Below are positions 42,662-53,973 of a stretch of 64,000 bases of DNA, piece after piece. Each line of letters starts with the position of its first letter. The first letter of the stretch is position 1. Location: positions 48,438,001 through 48,502,000 of the forward strand of contig BSBM01000486.1 of assembly GCA_027924585.1 (NCBI GenBank), read 5' to 3'. The position numbers and the translations under genes were made by a program. The stretch is from Larix kaempferi. Taxonomy: Eukaryota > Streptophyta > Pinopsida > Pinales > Pinaceae. Under the pieces are notes generated by a model. It saw only the letters and a list, made by a program, of their open reading frames with translations, was not told the DNA's origin and did not search any database.

Positions 42662-44510
42662 TCATTTACCTTTGAGTTCAACCTCCAATATCATGAACTC
42701 AAAGTGTCTTAATATCCTTTTAAAATATCTTAAGTTTGGCTCGCCATCATCACTGTTGTGGTCAAACTCATTTGGATTTAACAAGATATTTTTTCTTACC
42801 CATTCTTTCTTCTTGACCTCTGTCTTTTCATAACTTGTTCCATTTTCTTCATTGGCTTTGCTTGTTGAGTTGTATGTTAATTTACTCATAAATTGTCTTC
42901 TTGGACTCGCACATATTTTGGCTTTATGCCCAACACCTCCACAACTGAATCATCTCAATGTGTGACAGTTGGTTGCTATGTGTCCAATTTTATCATATGT
43001 CTAGCATGTTACCTTGACGTTTTGTCTTTCAATACTCCTTCCATATGCACAATCCATTTCTTTGTGACCAAAGTTAGAACAAGAAAAGCAATAGCCATCA
43101 AAACTATTTTCATACCTTTATGTTTGGCTTGGTGTAGTCTTTCTTCTTCCAAATGAATTGCTTTGATCAGTGGGAGCAGCTTCATGAATCATTTGTGATC
43201 TTCCAACTTATTTGTTGTCATGTGCAGGTACATGAGGAGTTTTGCTTTCTTCTTTGGAGGATGTGGATCCAACTTCAGGAGTCTTGGGGGAATCATTTCC
43301 TTCTTCCAATTTGTCTTCTACCTTTTTATACCCAAGGCCAGATTTGTCAAATGGGGACCTTTGACAATCTAATATTTCATCTACGATAGCTGAGCTATTC
43401 TTAAATTTGACAAAGTTTATTTTGCTTTCCATTCTTCTTTCTCAATTCAACTACCTACATTTCAAGCTTCAAACAAGTTTTATCTTTCTCATCTAGTTGA
43501 TTTTTCAAGACCTCTTCAATTTTCTTGTATTCTTCCAATTGAATTTTCAAATCAAGATTAGCCCATCTTGTTTCTTCAATTTCTCTAGGATCTTCATCAA
43601 TCTTTTCTTGTTCTTTTCCTAGTTCATGCTTCAATCTTCTAACCTCAAGATTTTGATCATCTAGCTCACCTTGTAAGCTTTTCTTGAATAGGTCCATAGT
43701 CTTCTCTTTTTCTTCTAGTTGGATCTTCATAGTTTCTTCTCTTCTTTTAGCTTCCTCCAGCTGTGTCTTTAAATTAGCATTTTCTTCTAACCCATCTTGA
43801 AGAGTTGTCATCTTATAATTGAGTTTATAAAACATATCCATTGACTTCTCATGGTACTCTTCAATAAACTTCTCAATCTTCTTTTTAAGCATCTGGTCAT
43901 GCTTGATATCCTGCACCTTAAAAATGTTTGCTAGAAAAAATTTCTTAGCATCTTCAAGATCGTTTTTAATTTTATCACAAACACTATTACTGAAATCAGT
44001 AAGATTCTCAACTTTTATTCCATTCAAGGATTGTGCCACCTTCTCTCCTTGTCTTGCATCTTCAGTAAGAGAAATTTCAGTATCATTACATTTAGAATTA
44101 TCACCAACTGAAAATATCTTACCTTCACTTGTATTTGAGACTTGTTCCCACTTTTCTTCTTTGTCATGACTCCTCCTTTGACCTTCTTCTTCCAGTTTGA
44201 ACCAAAGATCCTTGGCAGAGGCATAATCTTTTACACTTTCTTTGATAGGGATTGAGATTCCATCCAACAAAAACTTCAAAGCAACTTTATTGTCTTTTTA
44301 AACTGCTACCTTTGTCTTCTTGCTAGGCCAGTTAGGTGGGTTAACCACTATTTCCCAAACACCAAACTTTTTCAAGTAATCCTTCATTTTGCTTCTCCGA
44401 GCAAAATAATCTGACTTATCAAAAACTGGAACTTCATTGTGAATGAGTTTTGTTGATCCTTCCATTTTGTGTTCACTGATCCCTTTAAGCTTGTTAGGCT
44501 TATGCTGAAG
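42662..44510 (-). pseudogene. E3 Gag with coiled coil and three CCHC-type knuckles
   Basis: Starts near 44478 (KMEGSTKLIHNEVPVFDKSDYF), a Copia-type Gag N-terminus that overlaps no LTR. After an in-frame TAA at about 44298 it continues MKFLLDGISIPIKESVKDYA and SAKDLWFKLEEE. A long charged segment follows at 44050-43455 with heptads typical of a coiled coil (EENANLKTQLEEAKRREETM). Then CQRSPFDKSGLGY (43370) and, near 43105-42905, CFSCSNFGHKEMDC (intact CX2CX4HX4C), a second knuckle where the second Cys is Tyr and a TGA interrupts (C, stop, TYDKIGHIATNC), and a third whose first Cys codon is TGA (FSCGGVGHKAKIC). It ends at 42662. Gag would package RNA; no enzyme follows. The Gag resembles those of full-length plant Copia elements, so this is a derivative. 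Confidence 0.85.
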
Positions 44511-44511
44511 G

Positions 44512-44526
44512 CCTACTCTGATACCA
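44512..44526 (-). other. E3 primer binding site
   Basis: Minus strand TGGTATCAGAGTAGG, two bases from the LTR edge. It matches the initiator tRNA-Met type. Confidence 0.92.
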
Positions 44527-44528
44527 AT

Positions 44529-46474
44529 TGTTAGACACAATGGCTCACTGAGAAGGGGGGGTGAATCAGTGAGCCTACACTTTATTCATTTTCAACTTCA
44601 ATCACAATCTCATATCATCATTCACACATTCACTTCTATATCATATTGATCAATAACCTATATCATTATTCATTCATCAAGTAAGACACATAATCAACAA
44701 CACATTGCACAAGAGACACAAGATATAGTTGTAATCCTTTTGTATTTGTTTCAAACGGCTACAACCGTGAGGCAATTCAGCACCTACTGAAATAGAAGCA
44801 CCAACTTCAAATCCAAGACATTGCTTGGTCTTTTTCTTAGATCCTACTAAGAAAAATAATTACAAGACCATGCTTGTATTTACAAGTACATTCATCACAA
44901 GACCTTGCTTGTAAATTATATGTACATATTAACATACATTACATCATAATAATAACATCACATTTGGCTTCACAATTTTGTCCATACTGTCATATCAGCA
45001 CTTGTCTTTAACACATGAATTCAGTCATTGATGTAACCCTAGCACCAGCATCTCTGTCTCAAGCAAGCATTATGTCCATTATGTCTTCAACAAATCAGTC
45101 CACCATATTTTTGTTTATGCCCCGAAAATCTTCATGTTTTCATACAAATATCAGCATCTAAACATATCATCAAATCTTCATTGCCCAACATCATCATCTC
45201 ATCAATTTTCTGCCTACAACATCATCATTCTGATCATCAATATTACCAGCATGTCAAATATATATTTCAATACTATCTTTCCTACTGTCCTTTCTCAGCA
45301 TGTCATCACTATCTTTCTTCCCATTTAACTGATGCCCTAATCATCATTCTATTAGAATTATGTAGTCATAATCAAATCAAGAATAACTTCATCATGTTGT
45401 TGCTGCAACATGTCTTCATCTAGCCCAAATGTAAAATATAAAAAAAAAAAAAATTTACTGGTGTTGTTGTTGCTGCTCCACCTCCTGCTGCCACGGCACT
45501 GTCCTCACATTCCAAAATCTGGGCTCACTCAACCATCTGAATTTCTCCACCAATCACCGAAATCAGAGCTCTGACTGTACACCATGAATTCCCCAAAAAT
45601 CATAACTAAAAATAAACTTCTTTATAAAAAATCATGTCTACTGTAGCTGCTACAGTACCCGAAATTCTCCTCAATGAGCAGCCCGAAATTCCTTAGAGAC
45701 AGTCTGAATTTTCTCTTACAAGAATGGAGGTTTAAAGGTGTATTTATATAGGTAGTTTTCTATAAATTATTTGGAGCTGAATTGTTATATATGTGTAAAA
45801 TATATTTTGTTTTTTATTTAATAATTAAAATACTCTCTTGAAGCTAAGCTGACTTTGTAGGCCATTTTTCAAGTTATATTTTGGTTCTTTAAAAGCTTTC
45901 AAATGACCTCCAACTCCATCGATATTCCAATAGACCTTTGTCATCATTCCAATAGCCATCTTTCCATACAAGGGACCATTCATAATCATCACCTATTTTC
46001 TAAGTGTGTGGGTTCAAGACTTAAGGGTACCACATGAGGGTTTCAAGGACTCTTTCAAGGTATCATTTAGTATTTAATCATCAACATACGCAACCAAGTG
46101 TGTCCAAGTGTTTGAGTGCCATCTCCAAGGGTTCTAAGAAGTCTGCCATCAATAACAAGGACATCAAGAGCCTCACACCATGTATCTGAGTCATATGTTT
46201 TCCAAGTGCCATCATACCACGACATGTGTGGGCGCCAAACACTTTCTCATGCACTAGGTCCATCTCCAAGGGTTCCATAACCCCATTAACACACAAATGA
46301 CCACGGAATGGGTCATTTGGACCATTCATGCCATGTCATCAATGTTTATGACTCTTTTGTCATCCAATCTACCATGTCCTCCTTGCCATGTTCTTTTGTC
46401 ACTCCTTGCCAAGTCATCAACCTTTATTTTACCTTTGTCATTAATGTTGTCATCTATGACAATCATTTTCATCA
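44529..46474 (-). repeat. E3 5' LTR
   Basis: 1946 bp partner of 39426-41392. Minus strand TATATAAATA at 45741-45750 is the likely TATA box. The terminal palindrome is present at 44539-44573. Confidence 0.92.
45741..45750 (-). promoter_or_regulatory. TATA box of E3 5' LTR
   Basis: Minus strand TATATAAATA about 725 bp into the LTR, conserved in the 3' LTR at about 40673. Confidence 0.5.
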
Positions 46475-46940
46475 ATCCACATGTGCCATCTTTAATTATC
46501 ATATCAAATATACTAAGGATATTTTTCCAATGATGTGATCATATTGTTCTACTATCGTTACAAGTGGTTATATGCTAAAGTAATTCACTCTAGAGGTGGA
46601 CAGTCTCTAGAGGAGACTTAATAACTCAACCATGGCTAGTAGTACATCACACACCATACATGCTTCGACATGAAGAGCATCACCTCAACATATGAGTCAC
46701 CACCTCAACACATGAGGATCTGTCTTGACACACAATATCTTAGCCTTGACTATCAAGACTGTACAACATCATCACTTTGACATGCAACGCAATTGCCTCA
46801 ACACATGAAGCTTAACCATTCTTGAGTCCAACTCAAGATTCTTCTCCAAGTTTCTTGATTCCAACTTAGGCTCCTATAAGGCACTACCTCGACACACAAT
46901 ATTGACCTAGAGATTGACTCATGATGTTGTAACTTTAACA
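46475..46940 (-). repeat. Old Copia 3' LTR, segment 3 (start of LTR)
   Basis: Minus strand starts TGTTAAAGTTACAACATC at 46940, directly after a purine tract (GAGAGGGAG at 46941-46950). It holds short repeats of CTCAACACATGAG type (46680-46810). With 39167-39425 and 32087-32631 it would make one LTR of about 1.2 kb split by E2 and E3. Confidence 0.5.
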
Positions 46941-47830
46941 CTCCCTCTCAGTGAGGGAGGCATTCTTTTCCATGACAAACTTGTCTCAGAATTACCTATA
47001 CTTCGTCACGGATAAAGGCTTAGTCAACATATATGTAATATGCTCACCAATAGAAATGTACTGAAGTATTATGGCATGTCTCTGGACCATGTATCTGATG
47101 TAGTGATACTTCATTTCAATGTATCGATCTGTCATGAAACACATGGTTTTCTGAGAGCTTAATGCAGCTCTGATTGTCAAAGTGAATGACAATAGACTCA
47201 AGCTTCTCACTGAACAACCCAACAAGTAGCTTCCTAAGACACTCATCTTCTTGGAAGTTGGTACTAGTTGCAATATACTCTACTTATGTAGTACTCTAGT
47301 ATACGGAACCCTACTTCATGTTGGACCAAGAGATCATAGTTGATCCCAAGCTAAAAAAAAATCAGGATGTACTATTTTGGTCCATAATACTACCACCCCA
47401 TCCGGAGTCGGCAAATCCAAGTTCCGGAGTCGGCATATCCAAGTAAGAGCACTCCACCACTGGAAGCATATATGAGTCCATAAGCAATAGTACCTCGAAG
47501 GTATATAAGAACATGCTTGGAAACAACCCAATGTCTATGTCTTGGCTCAGACATGAATTGACTCAAGATACACACTGCATAACATATGACTGGTCTACTA
47601 TGTATCAAATACAGCAAAGAACCAATGAGCTATCTATACATGATAGGATCCACTAGATCTGATCCGGAATTTGACTCATGTAGCTTCTTTAGATTAGACA
47701 CCATTGGAGTATACATGGACTTACAGTCCATCATACCAAATCTCCGCAATACATATGTTAACAATCAAATTAACACCCCTAGTCATGTGACAGAAGAAGC
47801 ACATTTTTACTATCCGCTCGCAACATGAAG
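46941..47830 (-). pseudogene. Old Copia RT C-terminus and RNase H
   Basis: Minus strand, several frames. RT end: FGMMDCKSMYTPMVSNLKKL (47745), LIGSLLYLIHSRPVICYAV (47625). RNase H: DNQSCIKLSEN (47180), HVFHDRSIHIEMKYHYIRYM, MLTKPLSVTKYR (47030-46992). At least six stops and frameshifts, plus a local duplication of GGAGTCGGCA(T/A)ATCC at 47404-47440. Upstream RT, integrase and gag are missing beyond about 47830, where E5 begins. It ends correctly at its PPT and LTR, so it is the 3' part of an element truncated on its 5' side. Confidence 0.85.
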
Positions 47831-48579
47831 ACAGAACATAAGTACATTCAGAGACAAATCCTCTCTGATCTAATCACTTCTCCCATAAATGGAAGGATTA
47901 GGTGAAGAAAGTAAGAACCTAAGGAGACCAAGTTCAGTAATTGAACTGCTCAAAAAAGGTCCAAAACTAAGCTACACCAATCAAAAAGTGAAGAAGAATG
48001 CATTAAAATGCATTAATTATGCTTAAAGTATGCTAAGTTGTACAAAAAGCCTAAAAACTATGGAAAAGGGGGTTTTTTAATAAAAATGATTTAAAATAAT
48101 GAAAAAGACCAATCCCACATTGTGAGGAAAATCTTGAAGGCCCATTTCCAAATGCTATATAAGAAAGGCATTTGGGGCATTGTAAAGTACACAAAGGAAG
48201 AGCAAAGGCATGCTAAAAATATTCTGAAGGAGGAGGAAAAGCTCAATTTCTTCAAAAGCAAGGGTGGAGAAAGGAAATATCATGGCAACGGAGGAGGGAT
48301 TCACACCAAGATCCATGGTAGAAATGTACCTCTTCATTGTTTTGATATGAAATGATTCAAGTTCGTTCCATTTGAATGTTTGAATGTTGCTTATCTTGCA
48401 TGATTTAGATTTTTAAATGACATTAGATCTTAGCTTTGCTTATCTTAATTGATGAATGAATGTAGATGTGATTAATAACTTGTAATAATCATTTTCATTT
48501 GCTGAAATAGAAGCTCACCACTTCTTAGTAAAATAACATTCATAGAATAGACAAGTTCCTACACTATTTGTTGTTATCA
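47831..48579 (+). repeat. E5 5' LTR (left end uncertain)
   Basis: The right end is set by TTGTTATCA followed three bases later by a PBS. A TATA-like CTATATAAG lies at 48155. Pol of the old Copia stops near 47830, so the LTR starts somewhere in 47830-47990; no clear TG terminus was chosen. Confidence 0.5.
48155..48163 (+). promoter_or_regulatory. TATA-like element of E5
   Basis: CTATATAAG about 425 bp before the PBS, sense orientation. Confidence 0.45.
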
Positions 48580-48582
48580 GAA

Positions 48583-48600
48583 TGGCGACTCTGCTGCTTG
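48583..48600 (+). other. E5 primer binding site
   Basis: TGGCGACTCTGCTGCTTG. The TGGCGACTC core is typical of Tat/Ogre-type Ty3/gypsy elements and matches the E4 PBS. Confidence 0.8.
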
Positions 48601-51600
48601 AAATTTCTTGATATTTCATGATTTTTCTTCATATTTTGGTGCTAATAATCCTTCAGATCTACTCCCTTGTGATTTGAATATCTCTGCAAGACCCTAAGAT
48701 CCAGCTTAAGAATCTTAAGACCAGCCTAACTACACTTCTAATTCATTAAACCACCTCAAATTGCATTCAGATCTGAGTTTCTTGAATTTTGAGAGCTGGT
48801 AGCATTGTCCCTCATAAATCTCTGCATATTCTTAAAAATCTGCGTGAAAGATAAAGATCTCATGTTGGACCTTTAAAAACTTCTGCCCCTGCGTGTTAAA
48901 GTTGTGTAAAGCTCAGCTCTGCGCGAAGCATTGAATCTACTCTCTTTTTCTTCAAATGATGCATAATTTTTGCCAAGATCTTAAAGAACCGGAAGTTATT
49001 AAAACTCTGTTCTGCGTGAAAACTAAAACTCTCAGCTAAAGCTTTGTGTGTGCATTCACTCTCTGCGTGAATCGTTTAACGATCAATCTCTCCTACTAAG
49101 GATTTCCAAAGATCAAATCTCTTAACCATATCAACTTAAACTCTGCTACGATCTTAAAGTTATGAAAGCTATGCGTGAACACCATTAAATCTCTGCGTTG
49201 AAGGATATTAAAGCTCTGGTTATGAACTAATTTTGACTTCAATTAAATTTGATTTCCTTACCACTGTCTTAATATTAAATCTCTGTCAATTTGCATGAAG
49301 CCGACTTGAGCGTTGAAGAGTTGTAAGCTCTGCGTGTTTTCTTATAAACCCTGCAAAGATCCGAAAGCTTCTGAAGCTTTGTGTGTTGTCTTAAGCTCTG
49401 TAAAGATCCTAAAGTTCTACGTGTGTATCTTCAACCTCTGCATTTTTCAACCTTTGCCTGTTCATGTACTAGTGGATGCATTGGACAAGAACCCAATCTT
49501 TATGCTAGTCTGCCTACACAGAGCATTCCAAGATTTTGTTGTTGAATTTTAGTCTTTGGTTTGCATTTGATTGCGTTTGTTGCTCCAACACTTCCTTACC
49601 CATCACGTGGACAGCGTTGAAGCATAATTCTCAGCGTGAAAATCTACCACGACCCCTGTCTCAAATGCTGCATAAAATTCCCAACATGTGAGCAGACCAA
49701 AACTCTTAGGTTACACCTAGTCTAACATCTCAAAGCTGGTTTAAAGTTTACAGGAAATTATGTTTCCAAACAAGATTTCCATTTAAAAACCGCGCAATAG
49801 TACAACCTGTCAAGAAGTTTTTATGTTGGGTTCTTGGCGGGCGCCAAAAAGAATACAACTCCAAATATATATTACTCATTTTGAAAAAGTTTTCAAACGT
49901 TGTGCATAGTTTGGATTACATCCTTTTTATTGGAATGACCTTAAAAACACATTAAGAATTGTTCAAAAACAACCTTAAGAACCTTTAAAGGCTGAGATGA
50001 ACCAAACTAATTTTTTGCATTTCAAATTTGCTTAAAGATTCTTTTTAAATATCAATTTTTTATTCCTTTTGAAAAGATTGGAATTATTTTGCATGATTGC
50101 AGGTAAAATATTTTCCATTGGATTAAAAAGAATTAAAAAGTTTGGAATAGTTTTGCATTGTTAGAGCTAAAATCATGTTCATTGGATTAAAAAGAATTCA
50201 AACATTTTGCAAAAGTTGTGCATAGTTGGGTTAAAATCTTTGTCATTTGGTTTAAAAATAATTTATTATTCCTTTTGAAAAAGTTTAGAAAAGTTTTGCT
50301 TAAATTGGATTAAATTTTTTTTTCCTCTCATTGGAAAGAACTTCCAACCTTTAAAAGTAATCCAAGTTGCTATTTCTTTTTAAATTTTTCTTTAAATGTG
50401 TAATAGATCTTTTTGCTTAAGACCCTATGCACATGATTCTTGGAAACATCACACCAAAAACCAATCAAAACCATATTGACAAGGTCATTGACCCACATTT
50501 GCAATGAAAAACAAACTTTGAACATCACATTTTGAGTTAATTTGAGAATAATTTCTTTCCAAAAACAGAAATAAACTTTCATTTAGTTACATTTTGTTTT
50601 GGAGTTGGAATTTTCTTCATAATTCGCATGCACAATTAGAGAGAGTTGCACCTTTAGATTTCAGTTTTCTTGAGATATATTGTGTATGAGGCACCGTATC
50701 CTCTTCACTCAGACCTTATGGTGATCTTGTGAATGAGAAAATGCATCTCACTTATAATAGTTTAGGAGTTGATTTTTTCAAAGCATCTTATATCGAGCCA
50801 CTGTATCCTCTTCACTTGCACCTTATGGCGACCTTGTGAATGAGAAAGTGGATCTCACTTGTAACAGAGTAGATTTAATTTTTGCATACAGTTTTTCGAG
50901 CCACCGTATCCTCTTCACTTGGGCCTTATGGCGATCTTGTGAATGAGAAAGTGGATCTCACTTGTAACAGTTTAGAATTTAATTCATAAATCATTCCAAA
51001 GGGCTTTGTGTATCCTCTTCACTTGGGCCCTCGGGCGATCTTGTGGATGAGAAACGGGGATCCCCCATGCAATAGAATTAGATTCATTTTCACTTGAGAT
51101 ACTTGTTTGGTTTACATTGATCTTTAACATCAATCATTATCCATATTTCAGAAGAAGAAAAAAATTGTGCATGAACATACGAAATCTACCAGAAACTTTG
51201 CATGTCTGAAAGAAACTCATGAACCTCTAACTCTTCCTTAATTTAGAATATTCATCGAATTGAAAGGTAGAGTGGTGAGCAATTTTCATTGTTTGGTTCA
51301 TTTTCCTGTTTTTGAGTCAAAACACCACCAGTTCCACTTCCACTCCTGAACCTAAGCAAACTACCCTTAAAATTGGCGCTTAATATAAAATTGACCAACT
51401 TTTGATTTTCATATCACCAACAAGATTAGGTTAGTGCCCTAGATTAGGTTTGGAGAGTTAACACTCCTGGGCTGCAAAAATTTGAAACTAGCATTGATTA
51501 AAGAGAGTAAATCCATTAGTAGCAAAAAAACGCTTGTCATGAAAGCGCTTTTGAAACATGCGTCAAGCACAAGGTTAATCTAGATAAGTAAGGATGGTTT

Positions 51601-51774
51601 CCCCCTCTTGCTTATTTAGTGGGACATGAGCTTATCGAAGGGATTCTATGTTCATTGACAAGTCCTCGGGGTGACATCATTGTTTCTAGAGTTCCTGGTT
51701 ATGAGAGGTGTCCTCGACTTACGACTGTTCCACCCGACCGTCGATTGTGAAGTGGTAACTTTAGTGGTTTTTCC
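48601..51774 (+). other. E5 long untranslated leader with degenerate repeats
   Basis: About 3.2 kb without coding potential between PBS and the E4 insertion. From 48830 to 49450 the motif CTCTGCGTGAA or TTAAAGCTCTGCG recurs every 40-70 bp in degenerate form. From 49900 to 50350 TTTTGAAAAAGTTT-type phrases recur. Long leaders before gag are known in Ogre-like elements. Confidence 0.6.
50686..51070. repeat. Four tandem repeats of about 104 bp in the E5 leader
   Basis: Landmark GTATCCTCTTCACT starts at 50696, 50803, 50906 and 51010, each followed by CTTATGG(C/T)GA and CTTGTGAATGAGAAA, then GATCTCACTTGTAACAG. The last copy is the most diverged. Confidence 0.9.
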
Positions 51775-51779
51775 TAGGA
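51775..51779. other. Target-site duplication of E4, left copy
   Basis: TAGGA, repeated exactly at 59649-59653. Confidence 0.9.
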
Positions 51780-52533
51780 TGTAAACACCCAAAAAGTGCT
51801 CACTACCTCATCTACCCCATTACATGACTCATTTGTCCATTTTCCTACCATATTTTCCTTAAAAATCCTGAAAATCCCACTAAAAAGCCTCCAAAAGGCC
51901 TAAAATGCCTCCAAAAGGCCACAAAACCATCAAAAAAGCCTCAAAAAGGCTAAAAAACCCCTTTTCCTCCAAAAATATCCAAAATTCCTCCAAAATAGCA
52001 AAAACCCTCTAAAGAGGGAATAAAAAATATAAAATAATGAGGAAAAAGGAGGAAAAAACCCTATACAGCTGACCTAAACCATTTGGTTCCCAAAACCATG
52101 GGCCAGCACTCCACCACCAAAAAACTATAAATAGGTGATGGAGACCCCTCATTTCATATGCACAATCAAGAATACCCTTACTCTGCCAAAATCTCTCTTG
52201 AAACCCTAGCTCACCCTTGAGCAACTTTCACCATTGAGAGCCCCTTTTGGCCCATTTCCACCATTGGAGAAAGAGAAGGAGCAAAGCTGGAGTTTGGAGC
52301 AACCCTCTTGGATCATTGCAAGAACTTCACCAACCTTCACATTGGAGGTAAAGCTTTAATACAAAAAACCATTTACATTATCTCTTCTCTTTTTATGTTT
52401 CATGCACTAGCTTAGTACAATTTTCATTTTAATATCTTATCTTTTAATTACTGTTAATTGAACTCCTACTAAGGAGTCCCTTCTCCTTAGTAGGTGCTCA
52501 TTTGCACAAGCTAGGGTGAAAACCCTAGCTACA
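51780..52533 (+). repeat. E4 5' LTR
   Basis: TGTAAACACCC to CCCTAGCTACA. It contains C-rich short repeats (CCAAAAGGCC type, 51880-51960) and a TATA box at 52125. Confidence 0.97.
52125..52134 (+). promoter_or_regulatory. TATA box of E4 5' LTR
   Basis: CTATAAATAG, identical in the 3' LTR (59240). Confidence 0.65.
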
Positions 52534-52537
52534 GTTT

Positions 52538-52555
52538 TGGCGACTCCCCTTGGTT
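52538..52555 (+). other. E4 primer binding site
   Basis: TGGCGACTCCCCTTGGTT four bases after the LTR, the Tat/Ogre-type motif shared with E5. Confidence 0.85.
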
Positions 52556-52599
52556 TGAATTTATGGTTATAGTTTTTTAAATTTTTTCTGTTCGGCTGT

Positions 52600-52965
52600 C
52601 CCTTTCGGTCGCCGTAAACCGCATCTTTTACCTCCTGCAGTTGCGTTCCGACTGCGTCTTTCAGGCACTTACCTGCGATCCGACCGCAGCTCTCAGACTA
52701 TTTCCGGAGACCCGCCGGCCGTTTTCAATCTGTTACCTGCGATCCGACCATGGCTATTAGCCTGTTTGGGACAGTCCGACTGCGGCTATTAACCCTTTTT
52801 TTGCGTCCCGCCTGCGGCTTTCGGCCAGTTTCCCGCAACCCGCCAGCGCCTTTCGGCGTTTTTCCTATGTCCCGACTCTGTTTTTCATCCTAAAACCCGC
52901 AACCTGACTGCGACTGTTCTGCTGTTTTCCGCGGTCCAACCACTCAGATTTGCCAAAAACCCGCA
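52600..52965 (+). repeat. GC-rich degenerate repeats in the E4 leader
   Basis: About nine imperfect units of 36-45 bp built on CTGCGATCCGACCGCGGCT followed by TTTCGGC or TATTAGCC, within otherwise AT-rich flanks. No protein is supported. Confidence 0.75.
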
Positions 52966-53973
52966 GTCTGTTTTCTGCATTTTTCTCTGTTTTGAACCCA
53001 GCACTTTGCTGCACTATTTTCTGCACCAGCACAGCCATCTGTCCTACCTGCAGCCACCCTTCCTCACAGCCTTTTTCTGCAGTTTTTATTTCTGTTTCAT
53101 TTACAGAATCGTTTTTACATTTTCAGCATTTTAAATTGGAAAAAGAAAATTGTGCATTTCAAAGGTTAATTTCTGTCTTGTTATTGCTAGTGAGAAAGTT
53201 GCCCACCCTAGTGGCACGTTTTACTTGGGTTCATCATCATCTCACACGCACACACTCTGTCACCTAATTCAAGTAAGCCTTAAAAAGTACTTAACACAAC
53301 CAACATTCTAACCCCACTTGGGGAACACATAAGAATTTTTGTAGTTAGGTAGGATCGGGGGGATAGGCATCCAAATAACACCCCTCGGTTGCTTACACTT
53401 GAGACATAGTTGTTGTCCATTAGGGAACCAAAATCCCCTAGTATTTTTTGGCACGGTCACAACCAGTTTATCAGAGGGCCTCTCCCCTAGGAGGGTTGAA
53501 GTCGCCAGACTGGTTCCGGAGGCCTGAGTGGAATACCGCACTCCATTCAGTAACCGAAGGGATACCTTTCGCAGTTCTCGGAGTATCCCTGTATAGGGGT
53601 ACTACGGTAAAAGGACCAAACGGTAGATTCACCTTTCTGGACGTGTCATGAACGTGGTATCTTAGTTGCCTTTCTTCTAGGATTGACTACCCGGTGTCCC
53701 TCCCGGTAGGGGGATATCTTTAGCCACTTGGCTCTCCTATCCATATTGTCTGACTTGGATTTCATCACCTTGCAGAGGATATGTCTAGTTGAGTCAGAAT
53801 ACTATTTAGTTAGGTATTTGCATGCTCCCTTACCGCCTTTTGGTCTAGTGAGTCCACTCTTTTTATTTTTTAGGAAACCTGCTGCTTGTTGGTATTCTGA
53901 CCATTTCTGTTGTCACTCCACTTATTGTAGCACAGCTGTTACAGTAAGTGTTTTGAGTTGGTTGTTCGCCTGA
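52966..53973 (+). other. E4 leader without coding content
   Basis: Roughly 1 kb between the repeats and gag. 53440-53720 is a C/G-rich stretch with several short inverted pairs (CCGAAGGGATACC; GGGGTACTACGG; CCCGGTGTCCCTCCCGGTAGGGGGATATC), suggesting RNA structure such as a packaging or translation element. Short frames on both strands are not supported. Confidence 0.5.

Larger units (their letters stand above)
39426..46474 (-). mobile_element. E3: gag-only (TR-GAG-like) Copia-type LTR element
   Basis: Length 7,049 bp: two LTRs of about 1.95 kb around a 3.1-kb interior that holds a PBS for initiator tRNA-Met, a gag-type coding region and a PPT, but no protease, integrase or RT. Flanking GTCCA (39421-39425) and ATCCA (46475-46479) form a target duplication with one mismatch. 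It is inserted in the same older Copia LTR as E2. Confidence 0.9.

Noticed and set aside
52009-52224. Minus-strand 71-codon ORF present twice (also 59124-59339)
   Set aside because: It occurs twice only because it lies in both E4 LTRs; no motif.
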